Shown here: piece after piece, positions 1 to 6,193 of the stretch
How positions within the stretch are numbered: position 1 is the first letter of the stretch
Layout of the letters: each line of letters begins with the position of its first letter
Assembly (NCBI GenBank): GCA_900556545.1
Contig: USPE01000040.1
Location: forward strand, 1 to 11,391
DNA length: 11,391 nucleotides
Direction of reading: 5' to 3'
Source of the DNA: an uncultured Peptococcaceae bacterium
GTDB taxonomy: Bacteria; Bacillota; Peptococcia; Peptococcales; Peptococcaceae
The notes under the pieces: model-generated
What the model was told of the DNA's origin: nothing
The model's input: only the letters and a program-made list of their open reading frames with translations
The model's database searches: none
Made by a program: the position numbers and the translations under genes

Positions 1-8
1 GTTGGGGG

Positions 9-125
9 CTATCTATCAAATCGGAATTTCATAAGGCTTTCAATCAGCTTTAGTTTAACGTGTTCTTCCACATCAGCATTGACACGCCCGTTCATCTTGA
101 CCGTTGACTGCTCCGGCTGGGTTTG
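9..125 (-). pseudogene. truncated 3' end of an unidentified reading frame
   Basis: An open stretch on the minus strand ends at the TAG complementary to 9-11 and is closed upstream by an in-frame TAG at 126-128. It encodes about 38 residues, including VKMNGRVNADVEEHVKLKL, and ends in FRFDR. The charged, protein-like composition and a base content richer in G+C than the flanking DNA suggest the C-terminus of a real protein. The only ATG inside it (93-95) would give 28 residues and has no convincing ribosome site. The DNA upstream (128-190) is not coding in any frame that would continue it, so I read it as a fragment left by a deletion or insertion. I do not recognise the family, and a small intact gene cannot be excluded. 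Confidence 0.35.
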
Positions 126-155
126 CTATTTTCTTTTAGATTGTTCTTAATTTGA

Positions 156-176
156 TTTTACAAATGCCTTGTAAAA
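156..176. repeat. AT-rich perfect inverted repeat
   Basis: TTTTACAA (156-163), loop ATGCC, TTGTAAAA (169-176). It lies between the truncated frame on its left and the stop codon of the DUF2178-like gene. It might act as a weak terminator for the minus-strand cassette, but the T-run belongs to the stem and no clear U-tract follows. It also sits where the two sequence blocks join and could mark a recombination site. Function unknown. Confidence 0.4.
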
Positions 177-189
177 ATAGTAAACTCAA

Positions 190-609
190 TTATTCGTGTT
201 TCTCATAATATATATTACATACAACTATGACAAATAGCATAAGGAATAAAACAGCGCAAAGTGTAATTGTTACTGTAAGCAGTTGTTCCCATTTTAAAAT
301 GGCAAACAGAAACATAGTGATGAAACAAGCAGCACTAATTAAGTAATTTGTAATCAACAAGGCTTTTCTACTACTTTTCATCGTAATATATTTGTCGCGT
401 TCATCTGTAACCTTCTCAGCTTGGTTATCAATACTTAATTTAGTAAAAGCAGAAAAGAAATTGATTGCACTCCAAGCAAGTAGAAAAATTCCGGCTATAA
501 GAAGTCTTGTTTCCATACCACGAAAGGCAACAATACCCAAGCAAACACCTCCCAAAATCAAAACTATAATTGCCGTAACAAAACTTCTCACATTTTTAAT
601 TCGCTTCAT
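190..609 (-). CDS. DUF2178-like four-helix membrane protein
   Basis: This encodes a 139-residue integral membrane protein. Hydrophobic segments lie at about residues 8-29, 35-55, 84-104 and 109-133, with a hydrophilic middle loop carrying KVTDERDKYITMKSSRKALL. A DERD..I..KS loop between helix pairs is typical of DUF2178-type proteins that are encoded next to small XRE regulators in Firmicutes; the biochemical role of these proteins is not known. The ATG has a GGAGG nine bases upstream (619-623), and the gene overlaps the end of the upstream regulator gene by 14 bp, so the two are translationally coupled. The likely location is the cytoplasmic membrane. Regulation should be through the operators upstream of the regulator gene. 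The family call rests on remembered motif and context, not on a search. Confidence 0.75.
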   Translation of the reverse strand: MKRIKNVRSFVTAIIVLILGGVCLGIVAFRGMETRLLIAGIFLLAWSAINFFSAFTKLSIDNQAEKVTDERDKYITMKSSRKALLITNYLISAACFITMFLFAILKWEQLLTVTITLCAVLFLMLFVIVVCNIYYEKHE

Positions 610-826
610 AATTCTTATCCTCCAATTCTTTGTTTTCTTTTAGACAACACAATTCTTCAACAGTCACACCAAATATTTCTGCAATTCTATATGCTAACAT
701 TAGTGATGGACTATACTGTTCTTTTTCGATAGAAATAATTGTTCTGTTTGAAACATGAACTAAGTCGGCTAACTGCTGTTGAGTTAGTTTGAATTGCGTT
801 CGTAGCTCTTTCACTCTTGTTTTCAA
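596..826 (-). CDS. XRE-family helix-turn-helix repressor
   Basis: This is a 76-residue DNA-binding protein consisting almost only of a Cro/CI-type HTH domain (about residues 5-61). LTQQQLADLVHVSNRTI is the turn and recognition helix, and SIEKEQYSPSLMLAYRIAEIFGVTVEELC is the conserved tail of the fold. A short charged C-terminus follows. The start is TTG (824-826): AAGGAGG at 834-840 lies exactly seven bases upstream and there is no in-frame ATG nearby. It is the first gene of a two-gene unit with the DUF2178-like membrane protein. Three near-identical dyads around its promoter make autorepression very likely. Small solitary XRE proteins of this type usually regulate their own cassette; the signal that relieves repression is unknown. 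Confidence 0.9.
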   Translation of the reverse strand: MKTRVKELRTQFKLTQQQLADLVHVSNRTIISIEKEQYSPSLMLAYRIAEIFGVTVEELCCLKENKELEDKNYEAN

Positions 827-843
827 TCAATTCCCTCCTTAAT

Positions 844-859
844 ATGAAGCTTGCTTCTT
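844..859. promoter_or_regulatory. operator O1 of the XRE cassette
   Basis: ATGAAGCTTGCTTCTT, with core dyad GAAGC-TT-GCTTC (846-857). It directly abuts O2 with 16-bp centre spacing, so the two sites lie about one and a half helical turns apart. It lies in the 5' leader between the predicted start of transcription and the ribosome site. An XRE dimer bound here would block transcription or elongation. Confidence 0.7.
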
Positions 860-875
860 GTGAAGCTAACTTCAT
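860..875. promoter_or_regulatory. operator O2 of the XRE cassette
   Basis: GTGAAGCTAACTTCAT, with core dyad GAAG(C/T)..(G/A)CTTC (862-873). It overlaps the downstream edge of the -10 hexamer (874-879) and the expected transcription start near 867, the classic position for repression. Confidence 0.75.
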
Positions 876-902
876 ATTACCACTAAGATATGAAAATGTC
901 AA
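874..902 (-). promoter_or_regulatory. promoter of the XRE/DUF2178 operon
   Basis: On the minus strand, TTGACA (897-902) is followed by a 17-base spacer and TAATAT (874-879): a perfect -35 and a 5/6 -10. Transcription should start near 867, about 40 bases before the TTG start codon. Confidence 0.85.
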
Positions 903-910
903 CAGGAAAA

Positions 911-926
911 GTGAAGTTTGCTTCAT
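911..926. promoter_or_regulatory. operator O3 of the XRE cassette
   Basis: GTGAAGTTTGCTTCAT, with core GAAGTTTGCTTC at 913-924. It lies eight bases upstream of the -35 hexamer and 51 bp from O2. It is the third copy of the same dyad. A promoter-distal copy suggests cooperative or looping repression, or control of a divergent transcript that I do not see. Confidence 0.7.
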
Positions 927-1154
927 TTTTTGGAATAGAGGGCTACTGTCTATAAAACTTTTGTGTGTTACTTTATGGCACATGAGCATTAGGATATCGG
1001 ATAAAACAGAGATAACATTTTAAAGACGATGTTGTTTGTATATAACGGTGTACATTCTTTGTGATTATTGATGAACTTACACAAGGTTATTTTAACGTAT
1101 TTTGGGATGCAGACAAATTTATTGATCAGAAGCGGTGAAAGGCAACAACGGCGG
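927..1154. other. non-coding AT-rich stretch between accessory cassette and ackA promoter
   Basis: I find no convincing gene here. The open frames on either strand are short, lack ribosome sites and have no recognisable protein character. The part at about 935-975 (GGGCTACTGTC, then an ACTTTTGTGTG tract) loosely resembles the outer end of IS256-family elements, but no transposase or second end is visible. The stretch probably holds the boundary between the accessory segment and the core chromosome. Confidence 0.4.
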
Positions 1155-1183
1155 TTGACAACAAAATTGGGTGGGGATATAAT
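1155..1183 (+). promoter_or_regulatory. consensus promoter of ackA-pta
   Basis: TTGACA (1155-1160), a 17-base spacer and TATAAT (1178-1183) form a perfect sigma-A-type consensus. Transcription should start near 1190, giving a leader of about 100 nt before the ackA start at 1292. High constitutive expression is expected for the acetate branch. Confidence 0.9.
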
Positions 1184-1291
1184 TAGTCGTGTCGAATTAT
1201 ATAAAATTTTTAGGATAGCTATAACGTGGCATCTAGGTATGGAATGCTCTGCGGGAACTGCAGAAAAATAAATTGGAGGATGAAAGAAAAA

Positions 1292-2494
1292 ATGATTATT
1301 TTAGTAATTAACAGCGGCAGCTCTTCTTTGAAATTTCAGCTGCTGAACATGGACGACGAATCTGTAATGGCACAGGGGCAGGTAGAAAAAATCGGTCTGG
1401 AAAGCGGAATTTTCACCATCAAGGCCGGCGGTGAAAAACATAAATCCGAACTGGCTATTGCTGACCACGAAGTTGCCATGAAACTGGTGTTGGACGGTCT
1501 GTTAAAGACAGAAGGAGTAGGTTTGAGTTCACTGGATGAAATTGATGCTGTTGGTCATCGTATCGTGCAAGGCGGCGATACATTCAGCAAAGCAGTGTTG
1601 GTAGACGATGCTGTATACGACAAAATCAAAGAATACGGTGCTATGGCTCCGCTGCACAACCCAGCGCATTTAAAAGGGATTGATGCTTGTGCAAAAGTAA
1701 TGCCGGGCAAACCACAGGTTACTGTGTTTGACACCGCATTCCATCAAACTATGGAACCAGTGGCTTATACTTATGGTCTGCCAAAAGAATTTGCTCGCAA
1801 ACACAGCATTCGCCGTTACGGCGCGCATGGTACATCCCATAAATATGTATCCCGTCGGGTGGCTGCATTGATGGGCAAACCGGTTGAGGAATTAAAAATT
1901 ATTACCTGCCATTTGGGCAATGGTTCCAGCATTTCCGCTATTAAAAACGGTGAAGTAGTGGATACTTCCATGGGCTTTACCCCTCATGAAGGTTTGCTGA
2001 TGGGTACTCGCTGCGGTGATATTGATGCCACTGCTGTATTGTATCTGATGAAACATGAAGGCTTTGATGCAGATCGTATGGATCATATGCTGAACAAAGA
2101 ATCCGGTCTTTTGGGCGTATCCGGTGTGTCCAGTGACTTCCGTGAGCTGGATGAAGCCATTGCAGCAGGTGATGCCGATGCAAAATTGGCTCGTGATATC
2201 TTTATTTATCGGGTTAAAAAATATATTGGTAGCTATGTAGCAGCGATGAATGGCGTAGATGCAGTGGTATTTACTGCCGGTATCGGTGAAAACGGTCCAG
2301 ACGTGCGGGAAGAAATTTGCGCTGATATGGATTATTTGGGTATCAAAATTGATACAGAAGTGAATAACGTACGGGGTAAAGAAGTAGATATCAGTGCGGC
2401 TGATGCCAAAGTACGCACTTGGGTAGTGCCAACCAACGAAGAATTGGCCATTGCCGAAGAAACAGTAGAAGCTGCATTCGGTAAACAAAACTAA
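1292..2494 (+). CDS. ackA: acetate kinase
   Basis: Cytoplasmic AckA converts acetyl phosphate and ADP to acetate and ATP, the energy-yielding last step of the Pta-AckA pathway. From the chosen ATG the protein has 400 residues, the usual family length. The N-terminus MIILVINSGSSSLKFQL carries Asn7 of the first signature. The second signature, FDTAFHQTM, holds Asp147. Other active-site positions are Arg90 (GHRIVQGG), His122, His179 (GAHGTSHKY), the phosphate-binding HLGNGSS (207-213), Arg240 (LMGTRCGD), the FTAGIGENG loop (327-335) and Glu383 near the C-terminus. A longer frame from 1226 exists, but its first 22 codons do not look like AckA. GGAGG (1275-1279) lies 12 bases before the chosen ATG, slightly long; an ATG at 1280 would be too close. 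It is the first gene of an operon with pta, with a 46-bp gap and no terminator. The order ackA then pta is the reverse of the common pta-ackA arrangement. Confidence 0.98.
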   Translation: MIILVINSGSSSLKFQLLNMDDESVMAQGQVEKIGLESGIFTIKAGGEKHKSELAIADHEVAMKLVLDGLLKTEGVGLSSLDEIDAVGHRIVQGGDTFSKAVLVDDAVYDKIKEYGAMAPLHNPAHLKGIDACAKVMPGKPQVTVFDTAFHQTMEPVAYTYGLPKEFARKHSIRRYGAHGTSHKYVSRRVAALMGKPVEELKIITCHLGNGSSISAIKNGEVVDTSMGFTPHEGLLMGTRCGDIDATAVLYLMKHEGFDADRMDHMLNKESGLLGVSGVSSDFRELDEAIAAGDADAKLARDIFIYRVKKYIGSYVAAMNGVDAVVFTAGIGENGPDVREEICADMDYLGIKIDTEVNNVRGKEVDISAADAKVRTWVVPTNEELAIAEETVEAAFGKQN

Positions 2495-2540
2495 GAAAAA
2501 CAGCGTTTTATTGACAGACAAAGGATAGGGAGGCAGTAAT

Positions 2541-3533
2541 ATGGATGTATTAGCAGGCTTCAAAGAAAAAGCAAAAGCAAAAAGACGGAGAATTGTTTTG
2601 CCGGAAGGTGCAGAACTCCGCACTCTGAAAGGTGCAGCGCAGGCGGTGGCCGAAGGGCTGGCCGAACCTATTCTGTTGGGCGACGAGGCGGAAATCCGCG
2701 CTTTGGCGCAGCAGGAACAGATCAGCCTGGATGGCCTGACCATTATTGATATTGCCAGCAGCGCTGATTTGTCTGCTTTTGCAGAGCAGTTTTATGAGCT
2801 GCGCAAACATAAAGGTATGACCTTGGAAAAAGCAGAACAAACTGTGCGCAATCCTTTGTATTATGGTAATCTGATGCTGCTGCAGGGTAAAGCAGATGGT
2901 TTACTGGCCGGAGCGGACAATACTACAGGTGATGTGTTGCGGGCCGCTTTGCAGACAGTAAAAACCAAACCTGGTATCAAAACCGTTTCCGGTGCTTTTG
3001 TCATGATTTTACCGGATCAGACCTATGGCGATCAGGGTGTGTTTATTTTTGGCGATTGCGCTGTGAATCCTAATCCGGATAGTCAGCAGCTGGCTGACAT
3101 CACCATTAGCTGTGCGGAAACAAAACGCAGCTTACTTGGCGGTGAACCTCATGTAGCAATGCTGTCTTTTTCTACCAAGGGCTCTGCTAAACATGAAAAT
3201 GTAGACAAAGTAACAGAGGCGTTGGCATTGGTCAAAGAAAAGCAGCCAGAACTGTCAGTAGACGGTGAATTGCAGCTGGATGCGGCCGTTGTACCTTCTG
3301 TAGCTGCAAAAAAAGCGCCGGGCAGTACCGTTGCAGGTCAGGCCAATGTATTAGTGTTCCCTGATTTACAGGCTGGCAATATCGGCTATAAATTGGTGCA
3401 GCGTTTTGCAGGCGCAACTGCCATTGGTCCTATCTTGCAGGGGATGGCAAAACCGGTCAACGATTTGTCCAGAGGCTGCAGTGTGCAGGATGTGGTGGAT
3501 ATGATTGCCATCACAGCGTTGCAATGTGAATAA
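2541..3533 (+). CDS. pta: phosphate acetyltransferase
   Basis: Pta interconverts acetyl-CoA plus phosphate with acetyl phosphate plus CoA and supplies the substrate of AckA. At 330 residues it is the short form, a single PTA_PTB catalytic domain without the N-terminal regulatory domains of the enterobacterial enzyme. Family signatures are RNPLYYGNLML, ADGLLAGADNTTGDVLRAAL, GDCAVNPNPDSQQLADI, MLSFSTKGSAKHENVDKV, GELQLDAAVVPSVAAKKAPGS and, near the C-terminus, GATAIGPILQGMAKPVNDLSRG, which holds conserved CoA and phosphate-site Asp/Ser/Arg residues. GGGAGG (2528-2533) lies seven bases before the ATG. It is co-transcribed with ackA and followed by a strong terminator. A phosphate butyryltransferase or another acyl specificity is less likely given the ackA partner. 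Confidence 0.97.
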   Translation: MDVLAGFKEKAKAKRRRIVLPEGAELRTLKGAAQAVAEGLAEPILLGDEAEIRALAQQEQISLDGLTIIDIASSADLSAFAEQFYELRKHKGMTLEKAEQTVRNPLYYGNLMLLQGKADGLLAGADNTTGDVLRAALQTVKTKPGIKTVSGAFVMILPDQTYGDQGVFIFGDCAVNPNPDSQQLADITISCAETKRSLLGGEPHVAMLSFSTKGSAKHENVDKVTEALALVKEKQPELSVDGELQLDAAVVPSVAAKKAPGSTVAGQANVLVFPDLQAGNIGYKLVQRFAGATAIGPILQGMAKPVNDLSRGCSVQDVVDMIAITALQCE

Positions 3534-3584
3534 AACGATGCAAAAATAATATTGGTTCTATTGTGTTAAATAATGGAACATAAT

Positions 3585-3624
3585 ACCGGACAGGACTGTT
3601 TTTACAGCGATGTCCGGTTTTTTT
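3585..3624 (+). terminator. terminator of ackA-pta
   Basis: ACCGGACA (3585-3592) pairs with TGTCCGGT (3611-3618). An inner CTGT/ACAG pair extends the hairpin, and a run of seven T follows (3618-3624). Confidence 0.9.
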
Positions 3625-3650
3625 GTATTTTTATTGGTGTTGCTGATAGA

Positions 3651-3687
3651 TTGACAGTGGACGGGGCAGCGGAAGCTGTATTATAAT
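3651..3687 (+). promoter_or_regulatory. probable promoter of the cyclase-family gene
   Basis: TATAAT at 3682-3687 is a perfect -10, giving transcription from about 3694 and a short leader with a good ribosome site. The obvious TTGACA (3651-3656) is 25 bases away, too far for a standard promoter. The sequence at the normal -35 distance is poor. Either an activator is needed or the TTGACA is coincidental. A small inverted repeat, CAGC-GGAA-GCTG (3667-3678), lies between them. Confidence 0.5.
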
Positions 3688-3718
3688 GAAATCAGATTAC
3701 AAAATGGGGAGTGATAGT

Positions 3719-4462
3719 ATGTCTGACTTAACATTATGGAAACAGTTGGAGCAATGGAAAGAACAGTATCAATGGGTGGATTTGACCCATGAACTCAGCA
3801 CCGATACCCCCCATTGGGTAGGCTGGCCGGCGCTGGAGTGTAAAGAGATGATGAATTTGGAGCAGTCCATTTTTGCTGCCCACGCTTATACTACAGTGGG
3901 GCAGTATGGCACCCATGTGGATGCGCCCTGCCATATGGTGAAAGGTGGGCGTTCGCTGGAGCAGGTAGAGCTGCAGGAAGCAGTTATGCCGCTGTGTGTT
4001 ATCAACAAAGAGGACGCTGTGGCGCACAATGCCGACTATGTGCTGACTGTAGAGGATATCTTGCAGTGGGAACAGACTTATGGCAAAGTTCCGGCAGGTG
4101 CGTTTGTGATTTTTCAGAGCGGATGGGGCAAGCGGCCCGGTGAAACCATGGACAATCTGGATGAAGACGGTAACCGCCATTTTCCCGGTTGGCAGCTGGA
4201 AGCTGTTAAATTTTTGGTAGAAGAACGAAATATCGGTGGTATTGGTCATGAAACTTCTGATACCGAGGCGCCCATTACATCAGGACAAACCAATTATGAA
4301 GTAGAATATTATATTCTTGCTCAGGGCCGCATTCAGGCCGAACTGCTTTGTAATGTGGAGCAATGCCCGCCGGTAGGAGCACTGTTCTTCTGTATGTTTC
4401 CAAAAGTAAAAGGCGGTACAGGCTATCCGGCTCGTTGCTTTGCTATCTGTCCTAAGGCGTAA
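3719..4462 (+). CDS. cyclase/kynurenine formamidase-like metal-dependent hydrolase
   Basis: The protein belongs to the cyclase family (PF04199), metal-dependent enzymes that hydrolyse amides such as N-formylkynurenine or other cyclic and amide substrates. It has 247 residues, slightly longer than the usual 205-230. The family metal motif HxxxD.P.H is complete in GTHVDAPCHM (Gly64, His66, Asp68, His72). Further family motifs are DLTHELSTDTP (21-31), HFPGW (154-158), GIGHETSDTEAP (174-185, with His177 and Glu178) and the tail GGTGYPARCFAICP. The start is ATG 3719 because GGGGAG lies seven bases upstream; a frame from 3686 would begin inside the -10 element. It is a single-gene unit, bounded by terminators on both sides, with no kynurenine-pathway gene nearby, so the substrate cannot be named. 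Confidence 0.88.
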   Translation: MSDLTLWKQLEQWKEQYQWVDLTHELSTDTPHWVGWPALECKEMMNLEQSIFAAHAYTTVGQYGTHVDAPCHMVKGGRSLEQVELQEAVMPLCVINKEDAVAHNADYVLTVEDILQWEQTYGKVPAGAFVIFQSGWGKRPGETMDNLDEDGNRHFPGWQLEAVKFLVEERNIGGIGHETSDTEAPITSGQTNYEVEYYILAQGRIQAELLCNVEQCPPVGALFFCMFPKVKGGTGYPARCFAICPKA

Positions 4463-4518
4463 TTGGGGATAAAAAATGATGGGCAGATAGAACGCTCGAT
4501 AGAATAAATTAAAATGTA

Positions 4519-4565
4519 AAAGGTGCAGATGGAATTCCTAAAATAAAGGATGTGTCTGCACCTTT
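4519..4565. terminator. bidirectional terminator between cyclase gene and azlD
   Basis: AAAGGTGCAGA (4519-4529) pairs perfectly with TCTGCACCTTT (4555-4565) across a 25-base loop. The T-rich tails are moderate on both strands. It serves the convergent cyclase gene (plus) and azlCD (minus). Confidence 0.75.
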
Positions 4566-4618
4566 CTTGTGTAATACAATAAAGTATGAAAATAAATTGC
4601 CGAAAGAATAAGCGCCTG

Positions 4619-4957
4619 CTACACAAATACAAACTGAATCAGCAGCATATAGCATACTGTTCCGCCGGCGATGGAAAGCAGCATCTGCCGCTTCCAGATA
4701 TGCAGGCCGATAACCAGCAGAATAGAAAACAGTTCGGGCAGGCCGTGAGTACCAGTCATTGGATCGACATTCTTTAAACAATACACAATCAGCATGGCAA
4801 AGACAGCAGAAGGCAATGCTTTGCCCAGATACTGCACATAGGGCGGTGTCGGTTTCTTAGAAGAAAATACAAAAAAAGGCAGAAACCGCGTGGCCATGGT
4901 GCCCAACACACACATGGCAATGGTAATAATCTGTTGGGTCAATGTCATAGAGGTCAT
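4619..4957 (-). CDS. azlD: branched-chain amino acid transport protein AzlD
   Basis: This is the small subunit of an AzlC-AzlD (BrnF-BrnE type) exporter of branched-chain amino acids and their analogues. It has 112 residues, the usual length, with four predicted membrane helices (about 8-24, 42-60, 73-87 and 92-111). Typical AzlD features are [11 protein letters not shown] near the N-terminus and the [23 protein letters not shown] segment. Its ATG overlaps the azlC stop in an ATGA of four bases (4954-4957), so translation is coupled and stoichiometric expression is expected. It ends before a shared terminator. The exact substrates in this organism (leucine, isoleucine, valine, methionine or azaleucine) cannot be read from sequence. 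Confidence 0.92.
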   Translation of the reverse strand: MTSMTLTQQIITIAMCVLGTMATRFLPFFVFSSKKPTPPYVQYLGKALPSAVFAMLIVYCLKNVDPMTGTHGLPELFSILLVIGLHIWKRQMLLSIAGGTVCYMLLIQFVFV

Positions 4958-5670
4958 GCAAAACCACCTGCCTGTTCAATTGGTTTGCGGCCCAGTGTCA
5001 GGGCAGCCAGAATTAAAACCATGGTTGGAATCATAAAGTCATCTGCGCCGAACAATACCAGACACAAAACTGATGCCACCATGCCGATAAATGCAGTCCA
5101 ATGTTTTTTCTCTTTGAGCCACTGTTCCAGAAAGATGACCACAAACATAGCAGTCATCACAAACTCTAACCCCTGGGTATTAAAGGTGAGCAGCGAGCCC
5201 AACAGTCCCCCTATGGTAGAGCCGGAAAACCAATAAAACTGATTTAGTGCGGTTACCCAGAACATAAACCAGCCTTTATCAATGCCTTCGGGTATTTTGG
5301 CAGTGTAGTTGATAGAAAAACTTTCATCGCACATACCAAAAATCAGATAATATTTTTTCCAGCCGGTATTTTTATATTTATCCAGCATGGAAATGCCGTA
5401 AAATAAATGACGCGCCTGGATCATCAGTGCTAAGGTGAAAGCCTGCAGCGGATTAAATGCGCCCAATAGCAGATTAACAGCTACAAATTCCAGCGAACCG
5501 CCAAAAATAGTTGCGCTCATCAGCATGGGATACCAAAAAGAAAACCCCGACACATTCATATAAATACCGTAAGTGAGTCCCAAAAACCAAAAGCCGGCAA
5601 AGATAGGGATGGTATAAGGAAATGCTGCGTGAAATGCTTTTTTGATTTGGGATTTATCTGCCTGTGTCAA
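4954..5670 (-). CDS. azlC: branched-chain amino acid permease AzlC
   Basis: This is the large subunit of the AzlCD exporter in the cytoplasmic membrane. The 238 residues match the family length. The N-terminal motif [20 protein letters not shown] is followed by [37 protein letters not shown] and [11 protein letters not shown], all characteristic of AzlC. About six to eight hydrophobic helices are visible. The start is TTG (5668-5670), set by AAGGAGG at 5678-5684 with seven-base spacing; no ATG lies near enough. It heads an operon with azlD. In Bacillus subtilis azlCD is controlled by the Lrp-like AzlB, but no such gene is present here. Instead a perfect 17-bp palindrome sits in the leader, suggesting repression by a factor encoded elsewhere. 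Confidence 0.94.
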   Translation of the reverse strand: MTQADKSQIKKAFHAAFPYTIPIFAGFWFLGLTYGIYMNVSGFSFWYPMLMSATIFGGSLEFVAVNLLLGAFNPLQAFTLALMIQARHLFYGISMLDKYKNTGWKKYYLIFGMCDESFSINYTAKIPEGIDKGWFMFWVTALNQFYWFSGSTIGGLLGSLLTFNTQGLEFVMTAMFVVIFLEQWLKEKKHWTAFIGMVASVLCLVLFGADDFMIPTMVLILAALTLGRKPIEQAGGFA

Positions 5671-5687
5671 AAAAATGCCTCCTTTTC

Positions 5688-5704
5688 TGAATCAAATTGA
5701 TTCA
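5688..5704. promoter_or_regulatory. palindromic operator in the azlCD leader
   Basis: TGAATCAA-A-TTGATTCA is a perfect 17-bp palindrome lying just upstream of the azlC ribosome site (5678-5684) and about 20 bases downstream of the predicted transcription start. The position is that of a roadblock operator. A small RNA hairpin would be weak because the loop is one base, so a protein site is the better reading. Confidence 0.65.
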
Positions 5705-5731
5705 TAGATCTGAAAATAAATTGTAATTTTT

Positions 5732-5761
5732 AGTATAACATTGCATATCCTATACATTCAA
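5732..5761 (-). promoter_or_regulatory. promoter of azlCD
   Basis: On the minus strand, TTGAAT (5756-5761) is followed by an 18-base spacer and TATACT (5732-5737). Transcription should start near 5725. Confidence 0.6.
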
Positions 5762-5914
5762 CAGTATTTTTATGAAAGTAGGACAAAGCTTTTTTATGAT
5801 AAAAACAGAAAACGACAAACAACAATTCTATGCGATAAAATATGAAACGGTTCGTTTGTATTGTACAATGATCAGTCAATGGATAAGTATAATAAAGCAG
5901 AATCAAAGAAAAAT

Positions 5915-5951
5915 AAAAAAGCAATGACACATTGCGCGTCATTGCTTTTTT
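5915..5951. terminator. terminator of the DUF1858 gene
   Basis: AAAAAAGCAATGAC (5915-5928) pairs with GTCATTGCTTTTTT (5938-5951), a 14-bp stem with a nine-base loop. It has A and T runs on both sides, so it can work in both directions. It lies 16 bases after the DUF1858 stop. The 220 bp from here to the azlC promoter hold no convincing gene. Confidence 0.9.
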
Positions 5952-5967
5952 ATTTGTGACCGGATGC

Positions 5968-6171
5968 TTACGCTTCAGCAGCAACCGCTTTATTCAGAGC
6001 TTCCATTAACGCTGGAACATTGATACCATGACCTACAGCACCCTGTTCGATATTTTCAAAATGAGCAGCGGCACATCCCAGACAGCCCATGCCGAATTCC
6101 ATAAATACAGCAGCTGTTTTTGGATATTTCTGTACACATTCTTTAATTCCCATTTCTTTGGTAATTAACAC
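5968..6171 (-). CDS. DUF1858 domain protein (CxxC)
   Basis: This is a small cytoplasmic protein of 67 residues, nearly all a DUF1858 domain. It begins MLITKEMGIKECVQKYP, followed by VFMEFGMGCLGCAAAHFENIEQGAVGHGI. The CLGC pair (Cys30, Cys33) is the family hallmark and could bind a metal or act in redox chemistry. Such proteins are common in anaerobes, often near hybrid-cluster or redox genes, and have no proven function. The start is GTG 6171: translation from an ATG at 6213 would add 14 residues outside the family pattern and would begin inside the promoter-proximal palindrome. AAAGGGGG (6182-6189) lies ten bases upstream of the GTG. It is transcribed alone from a promoter with an overlapping dyad and ends at a strong terminator. 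Confidence 0.88.
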   Translation of the reverse strand: MLITKEMGIKECVQKYPKTAAVFMEFGMGCLGCAAAHFENIEQGAVGHGINVPALMEALNKAVAAEA

Positions 6172-6193
6172 GATTATTGCGCCCCCTTTGCAA

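Noticed and set aside
817..1023. Plus-strand ORF of 68 codons opposite the XRE promoter
   Set aside because: It spans the operator array, has no ribosome site and its composition follows the repeats. A divergent gene is not supported.
1239..1271. Ten-codon leader ORF MECSAGTAEK upstream of ackA
   Set aside because: It has only a weak ribosome site and no run of regulatory codons or attenuator structure. It is probably chance.
1892..2743. Long minus-strand ORF of 283 codons
   Set aside because: It lies antisense to ackA and the start of pta, which are certain. The translation is Phe/Cys/His-rich without domain character and there is no ribosome site.
3734..4249. Minus-strand ORF of 171 codons
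   Set aside because: It is a shadow of the cyclase-family gene, which carries complete metal motifs in the other strand.
5730..5984. Minus-strand ORF of 84 codons between azlC and the DUF1858 gene
   Set aside because: It is Phe/Tyr-rich translation of AT-rich intergenic DNA. It contains the DUF1858 terminator and the azlC promoter and has no ribosome site.
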